Source of the DNA: Flavobacteriales bacterium
GTDB lineage: Bacteria; Bacteroidota; Bacteroidia; Flavobacteriales_F; PHOS-HE28
Direction of reading: 5' to 3'
Assembly: GCA_016704485.1 (NCBI GenBank)
Contig: JADJAA010000002.1
Span: 434,001 to 498,000 of the forward strand
DNA length: 64,000 bases
Below are positions 26,550 to 35,968 of this stretch, piece after piece. The notes under the pieces are model-generated. The model ran no database searches and had not been told where the DNA came from. It was given only the letters and a program-made list of their open reading frames with translations. The translations under genes and the position numbers were made by a program. Positions within the stretch are counted from its first letter, which is position 1. Each line of letters opens with the position of its first letter.

Positions 26550-27797
26550 ATGAAGAAGAAGTTTTTTAATGCGAAAATTTATCGCAACGAAGCTGCAACT
26601 GAAATAATTGTAGAAAATGGAAAAATCAGTCAAATAGGAACTGATTTGCCCAAATGCGATGAAGAAATTGATCTTAATGGCAAACTAGTATTGCCACCTT
26701 ATGTAGATCCACATTTACATTTAGACTATGTTTATACATTATCGGAACTTGGGCAAGAAGGTGCTGGTTCTGGAACCTTGTTCGAAGCGATAGAATTATG
26801 GCCACAATTCAAAAAAACGCTAACTGTAGAAAGCGTAAAAAGGTTGGCTATGAAGGGGATTAAAGACGAAGTTTCCCAAGGTGTACAACATATTAGAACA
26901 CATATAGATGTGACAGATCCCAACTTTACAGCGCTAAAAGCAATGTTGGAAATGAAACAAGATTTAAAAGATATTGTTGATATTCAAATTGTTGCCTTTC
27001 CACAAGAAGGAATGTACATGTATAAAGGTGGACGAGATTTAGTGGAAGAAGCACTTAGAATGGGAGCTGATGCAGTAGGTGGAATTCCACATTATGAACC
27101 TGCTAGAGAGTTTGGTGAAAAATCCATTCACGATACTGTTGAGCTTGCTCTAAAATATGACAAATTGATTGATGTACATTGTGACGAAACTGATGATCCG
27201 CATTCGCGCTTTTTAGAACTATTAAATGCACTTGTTTACTTAGAAGGTTATGGTAGTAAAGCCACAGCAAGTCATACGTGTTCTTTTGGTTCCGCAGATG
27301 ATTCTTATGCCTTTAGAATGATGGATATATTCAAAAAGAGTGAGATTAACTTTATCTCGTGTCCAACTGAAAATGTCTATCTACAAGGTCGTCAAGACAC
27401 CTATCCTAAACGTCGTGGATTAACGAGAGTGAAGGAATTTATAGAATACGGAATAAATGTAGCTTTTGCTCAAGACTCTATCAACGATCCATGGTATCCA
27501 ATGGGGAATGGTAACATGATGAATATTTTGGACAATGGAATTCACTTAGCTCAAATTATGTCTTCGGATGATGTAAAAACAAATTTTGATCTAATCACTT
27601 ATAACGGTGCACGTTGCATGAACATTCAGGACAGTTATGGTTTAGAAGTAGGTAAAGCAGCCAATTTTATTGTGTTGAATGAAGATTCGGTTTACGAAGC
27701 CATTCGGAAAAGAGTTGATGTATTGGCTTCTGTACGTAATGGGGACTTCCTATTCCGCAGAAAGGAAATGGCGTACTCAATTCCATTGAGTCTATAA
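26550..27797 (+). CDS. Amidohydrolase, cytosine-deaminase-like
   Basis: The ATG at 26550 (MKKKFFNAKIYRNEAATE) is chosen over an upstream in-frame start at 26484 inside the reductase gene. The 415-residue protein has the CodA-type metal site: DPHLHLDYV (two His), the HIRTHIDVTD strand, DVHCDETDDPHS (His and Glu), TASHTCSFGSADD, and the Asp in AFAQDSINDPWYPMGNG. CodA enzymes deaminate cytosine or related pyrimidines or isocytosine. The gene is clearly more AT-rich than its surroundings and uses A/T-ending codons, suggesting transfer. Its convergent MFS neighbour could import or export the substrate. Confidence 0.85.
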   Translation: MKKKFFNAKIYRNEAATEIIVENGKISQIGTDLPKCDEEIDLNGKLVLPPYVDPHLHLDYVYTLSELGQEGAGSGTLFEAIELWPQFKKTLTVESVKRLAMKGIKDEVSQGVQHIRTHIDVTDPNFTALKAMLEMKQDLKDIVDIQIVAFPQEGMYMYKGGRDLVEEALRMGADAVGGIPHYEPAREFGEKSIHDTVELALKYDKLIDVHCDETDDPHSRFLELLNALVYLEGYGSKATASHTCSFGSADDSYAFRMMDIFKKSEINFISCPTENVYLQGRQDTYPKRRGLTRVKEFIEYGINVAFAQDSINDPWYPMGNGNMMNILDNGIHLAQIMSSDDVKTNFDLITYNGARCMNIQDSYGLEVGKAANFIVLNEDSVYEAIRKRVDVLASVRNGDFLFRRKEMAYSIPLSL

Positions 27798-27827
27798 ACA
27801 TACTTCTGCATTATTGCGCATTAACAC

Positions 27828-27863
27828 AAAAAGACCGTTATCAATAAAGATAACGGTCTTTTT
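27828..27863. terminator. Bidirectional terminator
   Basis: AAAAAGACCGTTATC (27828-27842) pairs perfectly with GATAACGGTCTTTTT (27849-27863) around AATAAA. It has A- and T-tracts on both sides and lies between the convergent amidohydrolase and MFS genes. Confidence 0.9.
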
Positions 27864-27890
27864 CATTACAAACTGAATTTCTATACAAAG

Positions 27891-29063
27891 CTAACCTAAC
27901 GTCTTTTTAGCAAAAAAGGAAATGAGCAGACCCGGTATAGCCAAGGCAATTGCAAAATAGATCAAACTCATGGGAGAATAAATTCCGAGTAGCAGCCCTG
28001 CTACAGAAGTTGCAAGCATTATGGATGAATTAAATACGGAAGACTGTACCGAAGTGGCTACATCTATCGCACTCTCTACTTGCCTGCTTACGGCCGCTTG
28101 TAACAAGGTCACTAGCGGGCCAAACGACAGCCCCCATAAAAAGAAGGCTAAATGCCCCATACCTATAGTTCTACCGAACATGAGAAAAACAGCCATAGAA
28201 ATAATTAGCAAAGCAAACATGGATATCGTTAGCAGTCTCAAGTGCTTGTCGGTGTATTTTATTGCCAACAAAACAGAAATCAAAGAGCCCGTACCAAAAA
28301 GTAGCAAGGCACTTTCGATCCCTCCGGCCAGCTGAATTTCATCTACTAGGCTTGTGATATACACGTATACCCCATAATGCCCGATCACACCAAGCAGTGT
28401 AAGCAGAACTACAAGCAATACTGCCGGTATTTTTAAGAGTGCTAAGGGCGAGGAGCTATTGGTAAGTTTCTCTCCCGGTGTGGATGGCAATGTAAAAAAA
28501 CTGATCAAGGCAATAATAAGAATAACGACTCCAAGACCAATAAATTCGGTACGCCATCCATAGTTGTTTCCGATAGAAGTAACAATGGGCATTCCGATAC
28601 TAATACCCAACGTATTTCCTGCCATTATCACTGCGATGGCCTTCCCGTGTTGCTTTTCATCTACAAGTCGCATTCCGTAAGCTGCTATCATTGGCCACAT
28701 CACACCAGCACAAATTCCTCCGACGACCCTTAGGGCAATAATAGCGGTATAGTCATTTAAAAACCCTGCTACAATATTGGAAATAGCAAACCCACCAAGC
28801 AAGATCAACAATAAATATTTGCGGTTGAAACGCATTGTCATTGAAATGAGAGGTATTGCGAAAATAGCAGAAGCGATGGCGTAGTAACCCACCAGGTTAC
28901 CGGTTTGCACCTCACTAATATTTAAATCGGCCATTATTTGCGGAAGAACCCCCGATGGCATCAACTCAGATAGTATGCCAACAAAAGTTACGGAAGACAT
29001 CAAGATCATGATTAGCCATGGAAAAACAACTTTAGTTTTTTTAGTTAAGCTTTGTTTGCTCAT
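27891..29063 (-). CDS. MFS transporter
   Basis: This 390-residue major facilitator protein has about 12 membrane helices. The N-terminal half has LMPSGVLPQIMADLNISEVQ, typical of the drug:H+ antiporter/sugar-efflux group, then the MFS loop-2 region MTMRFNRKYLLLILLG and RVVGGICAGVMWPMIAAYGM. The central loop is short. It converges on the AT-rich amidohydrolase gene and is also rich in A/T-ending codons. The substrate is unknown; pyrimidine export or import is only a guess from context. Confidence 0.85.
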   Translation of the reverse strand: MSKQSLTKKTKVVFPWLIMILMSSVTFVGILSELMPSGVLPQIMADLNISEVQTGNLVGYYAIASAIFAIPLISMTMRFNRKYLLLILLGGFAISNIVAGFLNDYTAIIALRVVGGICAGVMWPMIAAYGMRLVDEKQHGKAIAVIMAGNTLGISIGMPIVTSIGNNYGWRTEFIGLGVVILIIALISFFTLPSTPGEKLTNSSSPLALLKIPAVLLVVLLTLLGVIGHYGVYVYITSLVDEIQLAGGIESALLLFGTGSLISVLLAIKYTDKHLRLLTISMFALLIISMAVFLMFGRTIGMGHLAFFLWGLSFGPLVTLLQAAVSRQVESAIDVATSVQSSVFNSSIMLATSVAGLLLGIYSPMSLIYFAIALAIPGLLISFFAKKTLG

Positions 29064-29454
29064 GGCTAATGTTTTTCCTGGTTAACAATTGGAAATTATT
29101 CGGATGTTAATTTAAGCATAATTCGAAAGGCGGGAGACATTTTGGCGCAATTTCTATTTAGGGTATCGATAAGAGATTAAAGAAGTACAAATCACCTGCT
29201 CTGAATTGAAGATAGCCGAATTTCAGAATGACAAATGGGCCTTGAAAAACCAAATTTAAGTGTAAGTCGACGTTCAATGGAGGTGGCATTGTTGAGCCCA
29301 GAAAAGGGTGGGTACGTCAGTATTTGAAGCTCTTTTGCTAAGCCTCGACTTTCTTTTATTCCTTTTCTTGATTTTGAACATACCGCTTGGTCAAATCTCT
29401 ACCCGAACCTATTATACTCACGAAATGCCCATTTGCTTAAAAGTGATTCCCAAG
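29064..29454. other. Intergenic stretch ahead of the MFS gene and IS4 element
   Basis: About 390 bases. It must hold the MFS promoter. A 60-codon frame (29308-29490) runs into the IS4 inverted repeat and has no family character, so I do not call it. No duplicated target sequence for the IS is seen here. Confidence 0.4.
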
Positions 29455-30874
29455 TCACTGCCGTCCGGAACAATAGAACGGACCGGATAATTTTGCACTG
29501 CTAAAATAGGAAAGGGACCCCTGATTGCGTCGCGGATCCCTTTCCATAATTAATGGTACCATGGGCAAAATTAAGGCAAAGGCTGGAACTCCGGTTTACG
29601 GACAGCTGTTATCGCTTATCAACCGAAAAGACTTCCATAATGCGGTAGTTGAAACCGGTGCAGACTTCGCTGTAAAGAAGCTCAATACATGGACCTTGAT
29701 GGGGTCTATGATTTTTGCCGTGTTGCAAAGAACTTCAGGGCTTCGCGAACTCACCAGTGGTTTAGCGGGTTATAGCGAAGGTCTGAAACACTTGGGGTTT
29801 ACTCACCTGCCCAAACGCAGCACCGTAAGCGATGCGAATAAGAAGCGGCCACCAGAGTTGTTCGCTAGGGTTTTTGCGGACATATACCGCCGATATAGAC
29901 ACTATTTATCGGACAGCAGTTTGCCAAAGAACGAACGTTGGCTACGTAATTTGTTCTTGGTAGACTCAACCACAATTACACTTTTCAAAGAGATCATGAA
30001 GGCTTGTGGGCGCACTCCTGCCGACGGAAAACGCAAGGGCGGGGTGAAGGTCCACATGGGTATGCACCTTACTGAAGAAGTGCCATCTCTGATTCGGATT
30101 ACCAAAGCGGCCACCAACGACAAGCAGTTCATGCCTGAGTTCAAGAACATGGCCAAGGGAACCATATTGGTGTTCGACAAGGCGTACATGAACTACCCTT
30201 TGTATAGGCACTGGGGTAAGACCGGGGTGCATTTTGTTACGCGCCTAAACCTGCGAAGCACAGGTGCAAATACTTCGCGATCGCACGGTAAGCGCAAGCG
30301 CCAAGAAGGCTGGAGTACTCAAAGACCAATGGGTTCTGCTGGGCCACGAAGGCGAACTCAACCCTATACTGTTGCGCTTGATAACCTACTACGACCAGAC
30401 CTTCAAACGCACCTTGCAATTCATTACCAACATGGGTAAAATGGGACCGGTGAACGTAGCCCAAGCCTATAAACAGCGGTGGCAAATTGAGATACTATTC
30501 AAGCGTCTCAAGCAGAACCTGAAGTTTACCGACTTCCTAGGTGACAATGAGAACGCGATCCGGATCCAGATCTGGTGCGCCTTGATCGCGGATCTATTGG
30601 TAACGATCAAGCGCAAATTATTCTCCTTCAAGATCCAGCCAGCATATTCAACGATGGTGGGCCTAGTGCGATTGCATTTAATGCGTTATGTGGATCTAAA
30701 GGAATTGTTGCTGAGCCCTGATGATCCTACACTTTTCGGATCGCCACCAACTCAACAACTTACGTTTTTTAACTTCGGACCACCCTAACTTTAGTGTCCA
30801 GCAGACCAGTTCAACAAAACCAGGTCTTCCAGAACGTCAATCTGCCGAGCTAGGATTGTTCCGGACGGCAGTGA
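29455..30874 (+). mobile_element. IS4-family insertion sequence (about 1.42 kb)
   Basis: TCACTGCCGTCCGGAACAAT at 29455-29474 is repeated exactly in inverse at 30855-30874, giving 20-bp perfect terminal inverted repeats. The element holds one frameshifted IS4-type transposase gene. The flanks (CCCAAG on the left, TATGAA on the right) are not duplicated, so one end was probably rearranged. The right end abuts the start codon of a truncated Usp gene. Confidence 0.88.
29561..30788 (+). pseudogene. IS4-family transposase, frameshifted
   Basis: I place the start at the ATG at 29561 (MGKIKAKAGTPVYGQLL). The N-terminal part has the DUF4372-like start (LLSLINRKDFHNAVVETGAD), LPKRSTVSDANKKR, the first catalytic Asp in LFLVDSTTITLF and the second in ILVFDKAYMNYPLY. 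Near 30240-30270 the frame must change by one base. The downstream piece from 30264 carries LLGHEGELNPILLRLITYY and the IS4 signature YKQRWQIEILFKRLKQ with the catalytic Glu. The intact protein would be about 408 residues. All three DDE residues remain, so the break is recent or a sequence error. Confidence 0.85.
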
Positions 30875-30876
30875 TT

Positions 30877-31026
30877 ATGAAATCACTAAAAAACATCATC
30901 GTTGCAACCGACTTTAACGACTCTTCGGTCAATGTTCTGGATAACGCAATACATCTCGCCCAAGCATTCAAGTCCAAGGTCACCCTCAAACACGAAGACG
31001 CATTCGAAATAGCGATGACCACCTAG
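30877..31026 (+). pseudogene. Truncated universal stress protein (Usp) remnant
   Basis: MKSLKNIIVATDFNDSSVNV followed by LDNAIHLAQAFKSKVTLKH is the first strand-helix-strand of a UspA fold. After 39 residues it turns into unrelated sequence and stops at 49 residues. Normal Usp proteins have 140-290 residues, with a nucleotide-binding GxxGxxxxxxxGS near the end, which is missing. The stub starts 3 nt after the IS4 right end, and FUSC starts 22 nt after its stop. Confidence 0.75.
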
Positions 31027-31047
31027 CATTATGAAATAGTATCGCGA

Positions 31048-33264
31048 ATGTTGAAAAAGCCGACCACCTATATTTCCGAGTACCTCAAGGAGCTACTACA
31101 AATCTTAAAGAGTACCAGTTTCTCAAGAGCTGTACTGGTCGGAATTGCAGTCTCCCTACCTATCATACTGGGCATACGGTTCGACCAGTACGAGATCGGT
31201 CTGGCTCTCTGTTTCGGAGCATTCTGGAGTTCGCCCAGCGATATCAGTGGGAGTTTCCGCCACAAAAAGATCGGTATTCTCACCTCAGCGGCACTGGCCA
31301 TGGTCGTTGGATTCATCGGGGGTTATCTGCACTATGAGACCTGGCTTGCCCTGTCCGTGATCGGTTTTCTCGGCTTTGGTATCGCTTACCTCTCGATCTA
31401 TGGATTCAGGGCCTCGCTCGTCAGCTTCTCTGGTCTACTGGCTTTAGTACTCAGCTTTGCTCACGACGCCGAAGAAATTGCGATCTATCAATTCGCGCTG
31501 TTCATTGGCCTAGGAGGTGTCTGGTATTTGCTATTAGCTAAGATCTGGTATCATATCCACCCTACCGAAGAAACAGAAGAATTGTTTTCGGAGACTTATG
31601 TGCTCACAGCTGAGTTCTTAGAAACTCGCAGGAAATTGGTCGACCCGTACAACGACCGCGAAGACTTGATGTCCAAGAACATGAAGTTGCAAAGCGAGCC
31701 TACTACAAAGCACGAGTCTCTAAGAAGGATACTGATCAGTAAGAGATCTACTCGTGGTCATTCCGACTATCAGGATAGGCGGCTGTTAGTATTCGTACAA
31801 TTGGTCGAAATGATGGAGACTGCCATCGCCAATCCGGTAAACTACGATCGTATGGACGTGCTCTTCAGCGCTAATCTTAGATACCTTCAACTAATTCAGG
31901 ATCTAATATACGAAATGGCGCGCCAACTGCGAAGGATCTCCGAGGCGGGAAACGATACAAGAAAACTCCCAGCAAGCGATGCATTGGAAAAATGTTTTGA
32001 AGCAACACGCATTGAATTATCCTCAAGATATCGAACACTAAGGTCTGAGGAATATCTCATGCTCGAAAATCTGCTAGGCTATCAGGAAAAGCAATTCAAA
32101 AAACTAAAAAGGATAAAGCAACTATTGGACGAAAAAGGCACCATAGATATCAATATCATCGATAGAAAAGCAGCTAAACGATTTGTTGTTTCTCAAGAAT
32201 TAGATCCGGATCTTGTACTCAGGAACTTCAGTTTCAAGTCCACCATATTCAGGCACTCTCTACGCTTGGCCGTCACTATCATGATCGGCTATACACTGGG
32301 TTCGCTCTTCCCATTTCAGAATCCATACTGGATCCTGCTGACGATCATCGTCATAATGCGACCTAGTTACGGCCTCACAAAAAGTAGGGCCAAAGACCGT
32401 ATGGTTGGCACACTCATCGGGGGGCTTGTCGCCATCGGCATGGTCTTCTTCATACAGAATCCCTATGCCTACGGAGTCTTAGCTATCGTCTTTCTCGTCT
32501 TTGCCATTGCACTCGCGCAGAGGAACGCCAGGTCGGCAGCCATCTTCATCACCTTGAATGTGGTCTTCATCTTTGCCCTGCTCAGTCCTGATATCATGAC
32601 CGTGATCAAGTTCCGCATTGTCGACACCCTGGTCGGTGCAGGATTGTCGTATGCCGCGATGCGCTGGCTGTGGCCCACGTGGGAGTCGACTGAGATCAAG
32701 GCGAGCATCGAGAAAAGCCTGCGGGCCAATAAGGAGTTCCTCCACGAGATAGGCGAATACTATCAGAAGAAGGGTGACCTTCCGATCGGCTATAGGTTGG
32801 CACGCAGAGAAGCATTTTTACAGACCTCCGATCTGAATTCAGCCTTTCAACGCATGGCACAGGAGCCCAAGTCCAAACAGTATGCGATGGAAAGGAACTA
32901 TGAACTAGTTGTCCTCAACCATACTTTTCTCGCTTCACTCGCTTCTTTGAGTACCTTTATTCAGAGCCATGAGACCACCGAGGCATCGGAACAATTCGAA
33001 CATGCTATCGGGAAGATCAGGCAGAACTTGGATATGACGCTGCAATGCACAAAAGACGCTTCTTGCGAAGTGGCGAAGACCTATACTGACAATGCAGCAT
33101 TTTTCGAGGATCAGCTACCAGACTTCAGCGCAACAGGGTCAGAGCACTTTACCGCAAAGAGCGAGCGTATGATACGTATTTTACAAGAGGCGCATCTGGT
33201 GTGGGAACAATTGCAGTGGCTGTACTCGATAAGTGCGAGAATGCTCAAGGTGACTGTATCATGA
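31048..33264 (+). CDS. FUSC family membrane protein (YccS/YhfK type)
   Basis: The 738-residue inner-membrane protein has two blocks of membrane helices: one near residues 25-165 (LGIRFDQYEIGLALCFGAFW, LYSIYGFRASLVSF-type ISIYGFRAS) and one near 395-545 (IFRHSLRLAVTIMIGYTLGS, YWILLTIIVIMRPSYGLTKS). They are separated by a large soluble region with coiled-coil-like helices. Each FUSC block is related to aromatic-acid exporter (AaeB) and fusaric-acid resistance proteins. Efflux of an organic acid is a plausible role but not shown. It leads the string of stress genes to 42070. Confidence 0.88.
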   Translation: MLKKPTTYISEYLKELLQILKSTSFSRAVLVGIAVSLPIILGIRFDQYEIGLALCFGAFWSSPSDISGSFRHKKIGILTSAALAMVVGFIGGYLHYETWLALSVIGFLGFGIAYLSIYGFRASLVSFSGLLALVLSFAHDAEEIAIYQFALFIGLGGVWYLLLAKIWYHIHPTEETEELFSETYVLTAEFLETRRKLVDPYNDREDLMSKNMKLQSEPTTKHESLRRILISKRSTRGHSDYQDRRLLVFVQLVEMMETAIANPVNYDRMDVLFSANLRYLQLIQDLIYEMARQLRRISEAGNDTRKLPASDALEKCFEATRIELSSRYRTLRSEEYLMLENLLGYQEKQFKKLKRIKQLLDEKGTIDINIIDRKAAKRFVVSQELDPDLVLRNFSFKSTIFRHSLRLAVTIMIGYTLGSLFPFQNPYWILLTIIVIMRPSYGLTKSRAKDRMVGTLIGGLVAIGMVFFIQNPYAYGVLAIVFLVFAIALAQRNARSAAIFITLNVVFIFALLSPDIMTVIKFRIVDTLVGAGLSYAAMRWLWPTWESTEIKASIEKSLRANKEFLHEIGEYYQKKGDLPIGYRLARREAFLQTSDLNSAFQRMAQEPKSKQYAMERNYELVVLNHTFLASLASLSTFIQSHETTEASEQFEHAIGKIRQNLDMTLQCTKDASCEVAKTYTDNAAFFEDQLPDFSATGSEHFTAKSERMIRILQEAHLVWEQLQWLYSISARMLKVTVS

Positions 33265-33327
33265 GTTGGCGATAGAGAGTGGTAGATGTAGAAGAAATAC
33301 GATAAACAATACAAAGAGAACGAAAAC

Positions 33328-33711
33328 ATGAAAAAATCAGCAAAAGCTGTAGTAGACACCATGTTCGCGGCATTCGCCAGTGGCGATGTGGACGCATTCG
33401 TAGCCACCGTCTCTGAGGACACCGTGTGGATATATCATGGCACACAGATCATTCCCAGTGGAGTGTTCGAGAAGAAAGAAGGTGTGCGGGCATTCATGAA
33501 CAGCATCCTCAACAGGACCGAGATCATCAACTTCGAACCACTCGAATTCATCACGGAGGGCAACAAGGTTGTAGTCCGGGGTAGGGAGCATCAGCGTGTG
33601 AAGCGATCGGGCCGCGAGCTCAAACAGGAATGGGTGCAGATCTATACCGTTGAGAACCACCTGATCACGCAGATGGAGGAGTTTGCAGCTTCAGAAGAAG
33701 TGAAGAAATGA
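33328..33711 (+). CDS. NTF2/SnoaL-like protein
   Basis: The 127-residue protein is a cone-shaped NTF2-like fold of the SnoaL group: the first helix VVDTMFAAFASGDVDAFVAT, strand DTVWIYHGTQIIP, helix GVRAFMNSILNRTEIINFEP, and closing strands NKVVVRGREHQR and QIYTVENHLITQMEEF. There is no signal peptide, so it is cytosolic. These proteins bind small ligands or act as isomerases or hydrolases, and no catalytic residues can be assigned. The next gene begins 4 nt downstream, so they share a transcript. Confidence 0.8.
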   Translation: MKKSAKAVVDTMFAAFASGDVDAFVATVSEDTVWIYHGTQIIPSGVFEKKEGVRAFMNSILNRTEIINFEPLEFITEGNKVVVRGREHQRVKRSGRELKQEWVQIYTVENHLITQMEEFAASEEVKK

Positions 33712-33715
33712 AACG

Positions 33716-34732
33716 ATGAAAATCCGACTGGATCTCTTTATACTGATCACGTCACTGCTCAGCCTTACAGCATGTCAGGGACAATCAAATGCAAAGAACA
33801 TGAACGAGGACAAGACAAAGAACAATCCCTTGCTATGCGACCCTGAAACGGGTAGCTGTGAACTTCCCGGAGGCGAAACCAAAGAGGCGAGCATCACCCC
33901 ATCTCCTACCACTGATAAGAAAGTGAAGCTCGTCTACTTCACTGATCCCATCTGCTCTTCCTGCTGGGGCATCGAGCCTCAATTGAGAAAGATCAAACTC
34001 GAATATGGTGATCACATCGATATCGAGTACCGCATGGGCGGCCTCTTACCCGATTGGAGTTATAACAGCGGAGGCATCAGCGGGCCTACTGATGTGGCCG
34101 GTCATTGGGACGAGGTGAGTATACATTATGATATGCCTATTGATGGCGACCTGTGGCTGGAAGACCCACTCGACTCTTCATATCCTCCATCGATCGCTTT
34201 CAAGGCTGCTCAACTGCAGGATGAAGCCAAAGCTCAATTGTTCATGCGAGAGATACGCGAGATGGTCTTTCTACAGAAAAAGAACATCGCTAAATGGGAG
34301 CACCTGGCCACGGCCGCAGCCGCAGTCGGGCTGAACGTAGAACAATTGAAAACAGACTTCGATGGCAAGGCCAAGTCGCTCTTTGAAGAAGATCTGAAGC
34401 TATCCAGAGAAAGCGGTGTCAGAGGATTTCCAACGATCATCGTTCTGGACAATTCTGGTCGGCAAGAAGTTGTTCATGGATCCAAACCCTATGCCTTCTA
34501 CGAGATGGCCATTCTTAAGCTCGACCCGAACATCAGCAAGAATGAATACAGCAAGGATCCGGGGTCGCTCTTCTCAACGTATCATACGCTTACCGCCAAA
34601 GAGTATTCTGTGCTTTCGGGTACCCCAAGAGTGGAGAGTGAAGTGCTACTCAATGAGCTAACAGAAAAGGGAGTGCTCACTAGATCGACCACTAAGAATG
34701 GGTCGATCTGGGTGCGAAAGAACAGCAAGTGA
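33716..34732 (+). CDS. DsbA-family lipoprotein
   Basis: The 338-residue protein has a lipoprotein signal (LITSLLSLTAC, cysteine at residue 20), then a low-complexity linker with DKTKNN. A thioredoxin-fold DsbA domain follows (residues ~75-270): LVYFTDPICSSCWGIEPQL with the CSSC active site, and the cis-Pro region VRGFPTIIVLDNSG. The domain resembles the FrnE/SpxH (YjbH) group. An extra C-terminal region of ~65 residues looks like a winged helix (LTAKEYSVLSGTP, LLNELTEKGVLTRSTTK). If exported it could handle disulfides in the cell envelope. The neighbouring genes fit a redox-stress setting. Confidence 0.82.
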   Translation: MKIRLDLFILITSLLSLTACQGQSNAKNMNEDKTKNNPLLCDPETGSCELPGGETKEASITPSPTTDKKVKLVYFTDPICSSCWGIEPQLRKIKLEYGDHIDIEYRMGGLLPDWSYNSGGISGPTDVAGHWDEVSIHYDMPIDGDLWLEDPLDSSYPPSIAFKAAQLQDEAKAQLFMREIREMVFLQKKNIAKWEHLATAAAAVGLNVEQLKTDFDGKAKSLFEEDLKLSRESGVRGFPTIIVLDNSGRQEVVHGSKPYAFYEMAILKLDPNISKNEYSKDPGSLFSTYHTLTAKEYSVLSGTPRVESEVLLNELTEKGVLTRSTTKNGSIWVRKNSK

Positions 34733-34783
34733 ACAAGCATGCAGATGTAGATGTCTTTGATCGAGAAACACAGCCAATAAATT

Positions 34784-35899
34784 ATGGAAGAGTACTTCAA
34801 CTCACACAGTTCAGATCTTATGTATGCCGCTTTGGTGGTTGCTGTGGTCATAGTACTTATTATAATTACACGCCTCTTAAACAAACGCTTTTTCAAAAGG
34901 AGGATGCAGCGAGCAGGTTATGACCTCATGCCCTCTCTTGACATAGCACAGCGACTGCTTACCCTACTTTGGATAGTCCTCGGTGTGATGGCCATCAGCT
35001 TCATCTTTGTTGATGATGGGTCTTATGGTATCATAGATGCTAATTTCAAGCTGGTCTTTTACTTAGGGGTGTTGACTGTGGTCACGATCATCGGTTCCGC
35101 AGCGATCAACCTTTGGTTTAAGCATGTGATACAGCGTAAGATCAGAGAAGGAGAAGACCCTACCAATGTCAAGTTTCTGCAATATGTGGCCGTAGGTGGA
35201 GTATATCTCACAGGTATACTATTTGGCTTGCTCGCCATACCCTCACTGCATGGAGTAGCGCAGACCGCGCTCGGTGGTGCAGGTGTCATTGCACTTATCG
35301 TAGGTATCTCATCACAAGAGGCATTATCCAACCTCATAGGCGGCATGTTTATCATCGCATTTAAGCCTTTTCGAATGGGTGATATCGTATCCATTGATGG
35401 TTCAATTGAAGGGGTCGTCACAGATATTACTTTACGTCATACGGTGATCCGTACTTGGCAGAACAGAAGAGTGGTCATTCCCAATTCGATCATCAATAAA
35501 GAGAAGGTGGTCAACTTCAATCTCGATGAAGAAAAATGCTGCGAGTACGTGGTCATTGGTATCTCTTATGACAGTAATGTAGACCTCGCCAAAGAGATCA
35601 TGCGTGAGGAATGTGCCAAGCATCCATTCTACCTCGACAATCGTACCGAAGCGGAAAAGGCAGACGGAACTTCACTGGTAAGAGTTGCGGTGGTAGAGCT
35701 AGGAGACTCTGCTGTTAAAATACGTGCCTGGGCTTGGGCCGCGACTTACGGGCAATCCATTGCCATAAAGCGAGATGTATTTGAAACCATTAAAAAACGC
35801 TTTGACGCAGAAGGAATAGAAATACCATTCCCGCATAGCACGGTCTATGTAAGAGATGGTAAGAAAAAACAGAAGGAGACCGTATCAACAAGTGAGTAG
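34784..35899 (+). CDS. MscS-family mechanosensitive channel
   Basis: The 371-residue protein has four predicted membrane helices. The pore helix is GGAGVIALIVGISSQEALSN, followed by LIGGMFIIAFKPFRMGDIVS, the MscS hallmark. The beta domain (IEGVVTDITLRHTVIRTWQN, RVVIPNSIINKEKVVN) and the C-terminal alpha/beta domain follow. Such channels open under membrane tension and release solutes in hypo-osmotic shock. It is larger than E. coli MscS (286 residues) because of one extra N-terminal helix. It lies 51 nt after the DsbA-family gene. Confidence 0.93.
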   Translation: MEEYFNSHSSDLMYAALVVAVVIVLIIITRLLNKRFFKRRMQRAGYDLMPSLDIAQRLLTLLWIVLGVMAISFIFVDDGSYGIIDANFKLVFYLGVLTVVTIIGSAAINLWFKHVIQRKIREGEDPTNVKFLQYVAVGGVYLTGILFGLLAIPSLHGVAQTALGGAGVIALIVGISSQEALSNLIGGMFIIAFKPFRMGDIVSIDGSIEGVVTDITLRHTVIRTWQNRRVVIPNSIINKEKVVNFNLDEEKCCEYVVIGISYDSNVDLAKEIMREECAKHPFYLDNRTEAEKADGTSLVRVAVVELGDSAVKIRAWAWAATYGQSIAIKRDVFETIKKRFDAEGIEIPFPHSTVYVRDGKKKQKETVSTSE

Positions 35900-35968
35900 A
35901 AGACGCTAGTGGATCAAGATCATTGAACCTGGTCAACAAAGTGCAAGAACTAACTATTCATCACACCA

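Noticed and set aside
29308..29490. 60-residue small membrane protein upstream of the IS4 element
   Set aside because: It runs across the IS boundary, has no ribosome site and shows no conserved features.
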